In this document: in pieces, positions 1-5,460 of the stretch
Numbering within the stretch: position 1 is the first letter of the stretch
Layout: each line of letters opens with the position of its first letter
DNA from: Alphaproteobacteria bacterium
GTDB lineage: Bacteria > Pseudomonadota > Alphaproteobacteria > Micavibrionales > UBA2020
Direction of reading: 5' to 3'
Length of the DNA stretch: 11,737 nt
NCBI GenBank assembly: GCA_023136145.1
Contig: JAGLRU010000309.1
Coordinates: 1 to 11,737 of the forward strand
Position numbers and translations under genes: made by a program
Notes under the pieces: model-generated
Database searches by the model: none
Told to the model about the DNA's origin: nothing
What the model saw: only the letters and a program-made list of their open reading frames with translations

Positions 1-720
1 TGGCAAATCAGACTTTTTATTCTGTTGCACATTATAATCCGATATACGACGCTGAACTCCTGCTCCCATACTCAAAAATTTACGATCACGCGCAGCGATA
101 ATATCAGGCGTATAGTTTCCTGTTTGCTTCAGATATGCGCGTTGTTCAAATTCCTCCATAATAGCAACAAGTGCAAATCCAGCCGTCCCCTGTTCCAGAT
201 GCGGCTTTAATTGCTGGTCTGCAGCAAAACCGCTAAACAGGTCAGTAAATACGTCTTCCATATTCTGCGCTACTTCAATTTTTACCTGCCCAACATCCTG
301 CACCATCAGGATCAATGCACCGCGACCATTATTATTCCGCCCTATATTCCATTCGTTAAATATCCGAAATGCCGTTTCCTGAACAGTGCCAACTGGTCTG
401 ATACCAGAGAGCGACTGAATGGTTAAGATGGTAAGCTCCATATCATTTTGGGAACGAATACGATCAAGATAATTATTTATACCCTCTTCTGAGCCCTCCA
501 ATATATGCGCATAGTCGAACAGAAGCATCCCGCCCGAAGGTCGTTGATCCAATGTGAAAGATTGCAAGGTCTTGACCGGCGGATCAAAATATTCTGACAG
601 AAAAGGTGTAACAACATTTCTGTAGAACAAAGACGCAAGGATCGCGGATATAATAGCAACAGCGATTAGAAGAGTTTTTCTAAAAACATTCCCCCTTTCT
701 GTTTTGCTAGGCTTGTTCAT
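1..720 (-). CDS. TPM-domain (YgcG-like) membrane-anchored protein, 3' end cut by window
   Basis: The reading frame is open from an ATG at 720 to the window edge: 240 residues, with the C-terminus missing. Residues about 13-34 form one hydrophobic segment (LLIAVAIISAILASLF), likely a signal anchor that places the rest outside the cytoplasm. A TPM domain follows at roughly residues 55-190. It starts at PSGGMLLFDYAHIL and includes the core FRIFNEWNIGRN..GRGALILMV and the strand VGQVKIEVAQNMEDVF. TPM proteins (YgcG, Psb32/TLP18.3 relatives) often lie beside lemA; their biochemical role is poorly settled, and phosphatase activity is reported only for plant members. The start follows the LemA stop after 2 nt and has GAGGT about 9 nt upstream, so translation is probably coupled. 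The family call is firm; the function is inference. Confidence 0.85.
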   Translation of the reverse strand, partial: MNKPSKTERGNVFRKTLLIAVAIISAILASLFYRNVVTPFLSEYFDPPVKTLQSFTLDQRPSGGMLLFDYAHILEGSEEGINNYLDRIRSQNDMELTILTIQSLSGIRPVGTVQETAFRIFNEWNIGRNNNGRGALILMVQDVGQVKIEVAQNMEDVFTDLFSGFAADQQLKPHLEQGTAGFALVAIMEEFEQRAYLKQTGNYTPDIIAARDRKFLSMGAGVQRRISDYNVQQNKKSDLP

Positions 721-722
721 AG

Positions 723-1610
723 CTATTCTACCTCTGTATTTGATTCTTTATCAAAATCAACGCCGACTACTTTTTCACTGCCTGTTTCGGATTTAAAATA
801 CGCTTTACGGTGGAAATTTCCGAACCCTGCAACCAAGGCACCTGGCATTTTTCTAATAGAAGCATTATAATCATTTACTGTTTCATTAAAGACCATCCGC
901 ACTGTGTTAATCCGGTTTTCCGTTCCCTCCAACTGGTCTTGCAGCGCACGGAAATTATCAGCGGAACGCAATTGCGGATAATTCTCCACCGTTGCCATCA
1001 ACATTGTCAGGCTTCGTCCCAGAGCCGCTTGAGCCCGCATCATTGAATCAATGGATGCCTGATCGTTTGGATTGGCTTTTATAGACATGACTTTTGCGCG
1101 ACTTTCCGTGACAGCAGTCAATACGGATTTTTCATGTTCGGCAAAGCCCTGAACTGTTTCAACAAGATTCGGAATAAGATCAGCGCGTCGCTGATAATTA
1201 GCCTCGACTTGCGCCCATGCCGACATAACATCCTCTTCTTTGGATACCAGACCGTTATAGAGAAACATAAAGATCAATAAAATCGGCACAATAAGGGCAG
1301 AAATACTGACGATTGTAGTAATGTTTTTATTCATGGCTCCAATTCCTTCTATCTGATTTAAAGTTTCACTCACATTTTGTACAACGTCCCGCTCTACACC
1401 ACCACTACTGTCGAGGTCAAAAGACAAAAACAAAATAACGATAACCACCAAAGAAGATAAAACTATCTCAGCAATAGGCAATTTTTTGTGGGTAGCAGCA
1501 TAGCTAACTGTTCCGTCAATACCCGCTATTCCCTCCTGCATGTTTCGCGCCTGATCTGCTGTCAACGTACCGTTTTCGCGCATACGTTCTATGCGTTCTT
1601 CAAAGCTCAC
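723..1610 (-). CDS. lemA: LemA family protein with N-terminal extension
   Basis: This 295-residue protein has a canonical LemA core: membrane segment about 97-117, then YNGLVSKEEDVMSAWAQVE and YQRRADLIPNLVETVQGF (118-156), followed by long helices. Typical LemA proteins are about 185-200 residues and begin at that membrane segment. This one carries about 95 extra residues: a SHOCT-like helical hairpin (about 3-28, FEERIERMRENGTLTADQA) and an additional membrane segment (about 45-65). Two membrane passes with a long outer helical bundle are likely. The start is GTG at 1610 with AAGGAG 7 nt upstream, and the gene overlaps the DUF2089 gene by 11 nt. LemA's biochemical function is unknown; pairing with a TPM protein is a recurring arrangement. 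Family identity is secure. Confidence 0.92.
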   Translation of the reverse strand: MSFEERIERMRENGTLTADQARNMQEGIAGIDGTVSYAATHKKLPIAEIVLSSLVVIVILFLSFDLDSSGGVERDVVQNVSETLNQIEGIGAMNKNITTIVSISALIVPILLIFMFLYNGLVSKEEDVMSAWAQVEANYQRRADLIPNLVETVQGFAEHEKSVLTAVTESRAKVMSIKANPNDQASIDSMMRAQAALGRSLTMLMATVENYPQLRSADNFRALQDQLEGTENRINTVRMVFNETVNDYNASIRKMPGALVAGFGNFHRKAYFKSETGSEKVVGVDFDKESNTEVE

Positions 1611-1959
1611 CGTTCATCTCCTTTATTTGTCTGATTCCTTCTTCCGGCTTGATATGTCCCGCCTCTATGCCCGCCAGAATTTCATCCGCCTGTTTTTTAT
1701 CCTGAGTACGCAAAGTCTGAAGCTCTGTTATCAGGTCATCTATCCGTTTTCGCAATGTTGGATAGCTATTATCGAGAAGAACTGCCAGCTCCTTAAAATT
1801 ACCCCCTGAAATCAGAAAAGACTCAGCAAGCTGTTGGTGCTCGGTTGATAATCGTGCCAAGCGTGGTAAGGAGAACATACCTTCCATCACAATCGCACAT
1901 CCATCGCAACGAACTCGCGTGGTTTTCAGTTCTTTTTTACACATTGGACATTTCATCAT
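1600..1959 (-). CDS. DUF2089 family protein: zinc ribbon plus HTH, predicted regulator
   Basis: This 119-residue protein matches the DUF2089 pattern. It has an N-terminal zinc ribbon (C4, C7, C18, C21), the hallmark stretch EGMFSLPRLARLS (26-38), and a helix-turn-helix-like region about 50-78 (GNFKELAVLLDNSYPTLRKRIDDLI). A C-terminal SHOCT-like hairpin follows (about 91-114, ADEILAGIEAGHIKPEEGI). DUF2089 proteins are predicted DNA-binding proteins and commonly precede membrane-protein genes. The ATG at 1959 has GAGGG 7 nt upstream; the alternative ATG three bases later is less well placed. It is the first gene of the DUF2089-lemA-TPM operon and overlaps lemA by 11 nt. It may bind the repeat-rich DNA just upstream, but that is inference. 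Confidence 0.88.
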   Translation of the reverse strand: MMKCPMCKKELKTTRVRCDGCAIVMEGMFSLPRLARLSTEHQQLAESFLISGGNFKELAVLLDNSYPTLRKRIDDLITELQTLRTQDKKQADEILAGIEAGHIKPEEGIRQIKEMNGEL

Positions 1960-1980
1960 ATTGCGACCCTCATATTATTA

Positions 1981-2060
1981 CAGTAACATAATATAAAAAA
2001 TATTGGTATGTTTTTTAATATAATTAATTTTTTCTATGATTTTTTTAATATAATTTAAAA
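1981..2060. promoter_or_regulatory. AT-rich divergent promoter region with phased direct repeats
   Basis: This stretch between the DUF2089 gene and the plus-strand small ORF is almost wholly A/T. The 15-mer TTTTTTAATATAATT occurs at 2011-2025 and again at 2041-2055, exactly 30 bp apart, about three helical turns. The inner 8-mer TAATATAA recurs a third time at 1989-1996. Each 15-mer contains a perfect TATAAT on the plus strand (2019-2024 and 2049-2054). The second could be the -10 box of the small ORF and would put transcription start near 2061. I see no good -35 hexamer. The repeats could equally be operator sites for the neighbouring DUF2089 protein. Confidence 0.45.
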
Positions 2061-2099
2061 AATAAAGGTTTACGTCTACACAAAAAGAGGAGGGTAGAA

Positions 2100-2222
2100 A
2101 TGCTCTTATGGGAATCTCTTGAGTTAAGAAAAATCGTTACGTCTATCCAAACGCTATCACAAACTCAAGCTATTATCATGAACAGATTAGACGGAACTCT
2201 TGCTTTCTTCTCAAAGACATGA
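2100..2222 (+). CDS. Small hypothetical ORF, 40 residues, strong RBS
   Basis: The ATG at 2100 opens a 40-codon frame ending in TGA at 2220-2222. It encodes MLLWESLELRKIVTSIQTLS followed by a short helical tail ending FFSKT. I do not recognise it. The main evidence is the ribosome binding site GAGGAGGG (2087-2094), with AGGAGG ending 6 nt before the ATG, among the best Shine-Dalgarno matches in the window. A possible TATAAT box lies at 2049-2054. The product has no Cys, no signal peptide and no clear membrane segment, and looks mostly alpha-helical. It ends 33 nt before the next plus-strand gene, so the two are probably co-transcribed. It could also be a leader peptide for that gene. Confidence 0.5.
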   Translation: MLLWESLELRKIVTSIQTLSQTQAIIMNRLDGTLAFFSKT

Positions 2223-2255
2223 CAACATCCCTGAAAGTGTAAAAAGGAATCAATT

Positions 2256-2879
2256 ATGTTTGAACATTATAAGTGGCAGGCGGTAACAGGTCATCAAATG
2301 GAGCCGTTTCTCAAGCTAATCAATCCCATTCAAGGAAAACATACCGCGTCCGAGTCTTCAGCCACAGTTGAATGGGCACAGATGCCTTTTTACAATACCA
2401 TAGCACTGTTGCGAGTAGATGACACGGTGTGGCCTTCCAGCACTGGGCCTTTCTGGTTTCTAGCCAAACAAGGACGGATGTTTCTTCTAGATGGCTCTAG
2501 TGCCCCCATACACGAGGCCAACGAAGCTGACCCGATTACAGTAACTGAAGAGAAAGCTCTGGAATACCTACGATTTTTCTGTTATTTCGTGCATGGCGAT
2601 GAGGGACCATTCCTGATAGTGGAGGACATCAATCATCCAGCCCTCGACAAATCAAAACTTGATGCCACCACCCGCAAGGTGATTGAGGACGCTCTACGTC
2701 CAGCAACCTTTGAGGGCAAGACAGACGAAGGTAATTTTGAGGCATCTGCGATGGTTCTTTATGGCAACGCTTTGTTTTCAGCGCGTTTTTCTATATCAGA
2801 GAACGGCATGATAGAAATGATCGATGACGAACCAGTTGCCGCAGACCTACCCGTCAAAAAAGTAAAGCCAAATTATTAG
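2256..2879 (+). CDS. Hypothetical protein, 207 residues, unrecognised
   Basis: I cannot assign a family. The ATG at 2256 has AAGGA about 7 nt upstream. The protein is acidic, soluble-looking and without signal peptide or membrane segment. It is rich in aromatics in the middle (TGPFWFLAKQGRMFLLDG, then YLRFFCYFVHGDEGPFLIVED). A C-terminal beta-rich stretch, EASAMVLYGNALFSARFSIS, precedes an acidic EMIDDEPV and a basic tail (KKVKPN). The alternating hydrophobic pattern suggests a compact alpha/beta fold. Codon use resembles that of its neighbours. It follows the 40-codon ORF on the same strand and converges on flaF, leaving 18 nt between the two stops. Neither neighbour gives a functional clue. 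Confidence 0.85.
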   Translation: MFEHYKWQAVTGHQMEPFLKLINPIQGKHTASESSATVEWAQMPFYNTIALLRVDDTVWPSSTGPFWFLAKQGRMFLLDGSSAPIHEANEADPITVTEEKALEYLRFFCYFVHGDEGPFLIVEDINHPALDKSKLDATTRKVIEDALRPATFEGKTDEGNFEASAMVLYGNALFSARFSISENGMIEMIDDEPVAADLPVKKVKPNY

Positions 2880-2892
2880 AACACTTTTCTAA
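2876..2892. terminator. Weak hairpin in the convergent gap
   Basis: A perfect 6-bp inverted repeat, TTAGAA-CACTT-TTCTAA, overlaps the stop of the plus-strand gene and lies just beyond the flaF stop on the other strand. Its position suits a shared terminator. The stem is AT-rich and no clear T-run follows on either strand, so it may not terminate efficiently. Confidence 0.25.
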
Positions 2893-2897
2893 AATCC

Positions 2898-3359
2898 TCA
2901 AACGTCGGAAACTACAAATTCCTTCTGGCTTTCAACCTCCAGTTTCGATTTTGGTGTTTCAGCTTGTGGCTTCCTACTCATAAGGCCAGCGGCAATATTA
3001 CGGTTGATATTAATCAATGCCTTGAATTTTTCCGGCTTCATATCGATCATTATTTCCTGAGTTCTTTTAAAAACAAAAACAGCCAGCGAAGCTATATTGT
3101 TTTTGATGTCCAACGGCAGGGAATGATCCGAATTCATCATCTCTCCAACAAAAAACTGCCAGAGTTTCTGATTGTATGTGAGCGTTTCGCCCGATTCTTC
3201 GAGTGAAGGATTCTCACCAGCCTCCAAACGCTTTGCCATGTCTTCCAGTTTCTGAGCAGCTTTCAAAAGTATCTGACCTTCCAGAGAACGTTGATCCGTA
3301 GCTGCGGCGGTTGTGCCGTAGGCATCAGATGCATTTGAATAGGGATTGTTGCTAGACAT
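2898..3359 (-). CDS. flaF: Flagellar biosynthesis regulator FlaF
   Basis: This 153-residue protein of the FlaF family is found essentially in Alphaproteobacteria, where it is needed for flagellin synthesis or export and acts opposite FlbT. The family pattern is visible: NPYSNASDAYGTTAAATDQR at the N-terminus, LEGQILLKAAQKLEDM, then YNQKLWQFFVGEMM, and LPLDIKNNIASLAVFVFKRT leading into LININRNIAAGLMSR. A Lys/Glu-rich tail of about 25 residues ends the protein. I chose the ATG at 3359, giving MSSNNPYSN, over the one at 3380. It has AAGGAG about 10 nt upstream and matches the usual family start, whereas the upstream codons lie inside flbT. The gene overlaps flbT by 8 nt, so translation is coupled. 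Confidence 0.9.
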   Translation of the reverse strand: MSSNNPYSNASDAYGTTAAATDQRSLEGQILLKAAQKLEDMAKRLEAGENPSLEESGETLTYNQKLWQFFVGEMMNSDHSLPLDIKNNIASLAVFVFKRTQEIMIDMKPEKFKALININRNIAAGLMSRKPQAETPKSKLEVESQKEFVVSDV

Positions 3360-3735
3360 TTGCAAGAAGCTCCTTTTCATGTTTCATCAGGTGACGTGCT
3401 TCCTTGAGAGCCTTGTAATAAGTGTTGTTCAGGAGATTATCATTTATCTTCATGAAGAACAGAGAGGTAGACGGCACTGCGGCCTGAATATCGTTGAGCA
3501 TATCGAAATACGTCTTGTGAAGGGCTTCCGGTTCTTTGGAAAGATACATAAGTTGTATCGTTAGATATATTTTCTTACAGGGAGTGTTGGCATCCTCCTC
3601 GCGCATGATGTCTTTCTCGCGCAGAATGGGAGCATCTCCTTCGATATGAAGGCGCGTTCTATTCGTGTCGTTAGTGATAAGTGCGCTACCAATAATAACT
3701 CTTTCGGAAGGTTTAAGATCTATAACGAGGGCCAT
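3352..3735 (-). CDS. flbT: Flagellar biosynthesis repressor FlbT
   Basis: This 127-residue FlbT has a strongly conserved N-terminal half: LVIDLKPSERVIIGSALITN, RTRLHIEGDAPILREKDIM, REED and CKKIYLTIQLMYLS. The C-terminal half includes DIQAAVPSTS and NNTYYKALKEARHLMKHEKEL. In Caulobacter, FlbT is a post-transcriptional regulator that acts on the flagellin mRNA 5' leader. The start is ATG at 3735 (MALVIDLKP), with AGGAG about 9 nt upstream, and it agrees with the family. An in-frame TTG at 3783 has no ribosome binding site and would add residues not typical of the family. The gene lies 128 nt downstream of flagellin, an interval that holds a large inverted repeat, and overlaps flaF. Confidence 0.93.
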   Translation of the reverse strand: MALVIDLKPSERVIIGSALITNDTNRTRLHIEGDAPILREKDIMREEDANTPCKKIYLTIQLMYLSKEPEALHKTYFDMLNDIQAAVPSTSLFFMKINDNLLNNTYYKALKEARHLMKHEKELLANV

Positions 3736-3772
3736 GAGTTTCTCTCCTAATTTATATTGACGAAGTTCTTTC

Positions 3773-3838
3773 GCCGTTGCCAATGTCCCAAGTATTCCAC
3801 AGGATGGTTAAAAAATGAATAATGCTTCTGGCAACGGC
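3773..3838. repeat. 10-bp perfect inverted repeat between flagellin and flbT
   Basis: GCCGTTGCCA at 3773-3782 is the exact reverse complement of TGGCAACGGC at 3829-3838, with 46 nt between the arms. A short inner pairing (TATTC 3793-3797 with GAATA 3817-3821) could support a branched hairpin. In a flagellin-flbT transcript, the first arm begins 25 nt after the flagellin stop and the second ends 37 nt before the flbT ATG. No T-run follows the stem, so a simple terminator is unlikely. An RNA element controlling stability or flbT expression is possible. Confidence 0.5.
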
Positions 3839-3863
3839 TTTTCCTTGTATCTTTCGCTTACTC

Positions 3864-5078
3864 TTACTGAAACAGACGAAGCACTGACTGGTTCGCCTCG
3901 GAAGCGAGAGCCAGAGCCTGAATACCAAGCTGCTGCGATGTTTGCAAAGACAGCAAATTGGCACCTTCCTCGTTCTTGTCAGCGATGGTTAGCGCAGTCG
4001 CACCATCTTTCAGAGTGGCAATCAAGTTCTTTGTAAAGTCCTGACGGGTCGTGATGACAGCCAAAGCGTTACCATAGCTTCTTCCGTCAGACCGCAGAGT
4101 ATCCAGAGCCGATGTAATCTCGTCAAGGTTAGTTTGGATGGTTCCAGATGTACCAAAGTTTGCAGCTAGCATCCCAAGACCTGCGGCATCACGAACCATC
4201 CCTGTAACAGACATGGAAGATGAATTGTCTTCGTTAAACTGTGTCCTCATCACATCGCCATTCAGCAAATTCTTGCCACGATATCCAGTATCCGTGATAA
4301 ATTCATTAATCTGAGTAATCAAGTCATTGTATTGCTTTTCCAGCGCAACTCTATCAGTCGGAGTTACAGTGGCAGCAACTTGAACAACACCGGCGATAGA
4401 CGCACCGGGAACAAGAAATGTACCGTCACCACCGAATATGTCATCAATCAACGTACCGGCTCCAACATCATCGAATGTAACATTTTCGCCGTTCGTGGTG
4501 CGTATCTGGATGTTGACGTCGCCTTGAGCACCGAGAGGATCCTCTATTGTTGTCGCCGAAATACCGTCGATCATATTGAGCTGATCAAGCAGCGATTGAA
4601 GAGTTTCAGAAGCACCGATTGTAAAGGTCGTCACAGGGCCGCTGCCTACCTGCATGGTGAACTGTTGGGCAGCGGTGATAGCACCTCCGCTTCCGCCGTC
4701 GTAACCGACGATATTAGCTTGTCCAACAGCATCGAAACGAACCTCACTGCCGGTAAACATGGCACCGCCCGTTGCTTCAGCCTGAGCGGTATGAGCAACA
4801 GCCTTGGCTGTGTTTACAAGCTTAAGCAGACTTTCAATTCCCTGAGAGGCAGCTTTCAAAACCTGAATGTTTTGTCCCATGCCATCCAAAAGAGAGGACA
4901 AATCGGAAGCACGGTTATTTAAAGACTGTGCGGCAAAGAAAGATGTCGGATTATCCAAAGCACTATTGACCTTATTACCGGTCGCTAAACGATATTGTGT
5001 TTGACCCATAAGAGACGCGGTGCTTTGCAATGAAAGTAGATTGGCACGCATCGCGGCTGTTAATGTTACTTCTGACAT
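3864..5078 (-). CDS. Flagellin
   Basis: This 404-residue flagellin is the filament subunit exported by the flagellar type III system. The N-terminal D0/D1 helices are clear (residues 1-95): AAMRANLLSLQSTASLMGQT, RLATGNKVNSALDNPTSFFA, and the helix containing LDGMGQNIQVLKAASQGIES. The C-terminal D1/D0 helix is also present and ends QLGIQALALASEANQSVLRL plus FQ. The middle (about 100-330) is a variable Gly/Thr-rich region exposed on the filament. It contains a hook-IN-type segment, TFTIGASETLQSLLDQLNMI. The ATG at 5078 has AAAGGA 8 nt upstream. Transcription is predicted from a sigma-54 promoter at 5153-5167. A flagellin with flbT and flaF directly downstream is a typical alphaproteobacterial arrangement. 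Confidence 0.95.
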   Translation of the reverse strand: MSEVTLTAAMRANLLSLQSTASLMGQTQYRLATGNKVNSALDNPTSFFAAQSLNNRASDLSSLLDGMGQNIQVLKAASQGIESLLKLVNTAKAVAHTAQAEATGGAMFTGSEVRFDAVGQANIVGYDGGSGGAITAAQQFTMQVGSGPVTTFTIGASETLQSLLDQLNMIDGISATTIEDPLGAQGDVNIQIRTTNGENVTFDDVGAGTLIDDIFGGDGTFLVPGASIAGVVQVAATVTPTDRVALEKQYNDLITQINEFITDTGYRGKNLLNGDVMRTQFNEDNSSSMSVTGMVRDAAGLGMLAANFGTSGTIQTNLDEITSALDTLRSDGRSYGNALAVITTRQDFTKNLIATLKDGATALTIADKNEEGANLLSLQTSQQLGIQALALASEANQSVLRLFQ

Positions 5079-5109
5079 AATTATGTTCCTTTCTTAAAAA
5101 CATATTTTC

Positions 5110-5126
5110 TTGTCGTTCATCGACAA
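5110..5126 (-). promoter_or_regulatory. Hairpin in the predicted flagellin mRNA leader
   Basis: TTGTCG (5110-5115), a 5-nt loop and CGACAA (5121-5126) form a perfect 6-bp stem. It sits about 15 nt inside the transcript predicted from the sigma-54 promoter and about 30 nt before the flagellin ATG. FlbT acts on flagellin 5' leaders in Caulobacter, so this could be its target structure; that link is inference. Confidence 0.4.
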
Positions 5127-5152
5127 AAAACATTTCTTGCTAAATATGCAAC

Positions 5153-5167
5153 GCAAGAGACGTGCCA
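5153..5167 (-). promoter_or_regulatory. Sigma-54 (RpoN) promoter for flagellin
   Basis: On the minus strand, TGGCACG (5167-5161), four bases TCTC and TTGC (5156-5153) match the -24/-12 consensus TGGCACG-N4-TTGC exactly. The GG and GC dinucleotides have the required spacing. Transcription would start near 5142 and give a leader of about 63 nt before the flagellin ATG. Sigma-54 control of late flagellar genes, with an NtrC-type activator such as FlbD, is established in Caulobacter. Confidence 0.85.
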
Positions 5168-5318
5168 AATAAGGACATATTCATAAGACATCTTTATTTT
5201 AACGGCTGTATTTCTTTAAAAAAAATGGCAACAAGAAGAAAACACACTCTTGCATCTGCGCTAAAAAATGTTGAAAAAACAAAAACTTAACACACCAAAG
5301 TATTCCACTGTCAGGCTT

Positions 5319-5339
5319 ATCTATAACCGGAATATAGAT
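5319..5339. promoter_or_regulatory. Dyad site, candidate activator-binding element
   Basis: ATCTATA (5319-5325), 7 nt containing CCGG, then TATAGAT (5333-5339) form a perfect 7-bp inverted repeat. Its centre is about 175 bp upstream of the -12 element of the flagellin sigma-54 promoter, within the usual range of enhancer sites for sigma-54 activators. Which protein binds, if any, cannot be read from the sequence. Confidence 0.35.
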
Positions 5340-5366
5340 TCCCTTACGCCCTTTTGTACTCTTCTG

Positions 5367-5380
5367 GATTATTCATAATC
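5367..5380. promoter_or_regulatory. Second dyad site upstream of flagellin
   Basis: GATTAT-TC-ATAATC is a perfect 6-bp dyad with a 2-nt centre. It lies 27 bp further from the flagellin promoter than the other dyad and about 80 bp past the end of tyrS. It has the size of a dimeric operator half-site pair. AT-rich palindromes of this size also arise by chance. Confidence 0.25.
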
Positions 5381-5460
5381 TACCTTCTCTAGGATGTGGA
5401 ATAACGATATTTTAGAATTTTGGGATTTTTATAAATGACCTAAATTGCAACCCATGCAAA

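Larger units (their letters stand above)
5079..5460. other. Non-coding regulatory region upstream of flagellin (382 nt)
   Basis: No credible ORF or RNA gene is visible. On the flagellin strand it holds, going upstream, the ribosome binding site, a leader hairpin (5110-5126), a sigma-54 promoter (5153-5167), and two dyad-symmetric sites (5319-5339 and 5367-5380). It also holds two oppositely oriented copies of TATTCCAC (5301-5308 and 5396-5403). The tyrS stop borders it at 5461, and I see no convincing tyrS terminator. Confidence 0.6.

Noticed and set aside
3736..3783. N-terminal extension of FlbT from a TTG at 3783
   Set aside because: There is no ribosome binding site. The residues are outside the family alignment, and the ATG at 3735 has AGGAG at good spacing.
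4332..4922. Plus-strand 196-codon open frame opposite flagellin
   Set aside because: It lies entirely antisense to a secure flagellin gene, has no ribosome binding site and its translation is rich in Arg, Ser and Asn with no recognisable domain.
5341..5460. Possible tRNA or T-box leader near the end of tyrS
   Set aside because: The region is downstream, not upstream, of tyrS, and I found no cloverleaf, T-box core or stable hairpins.
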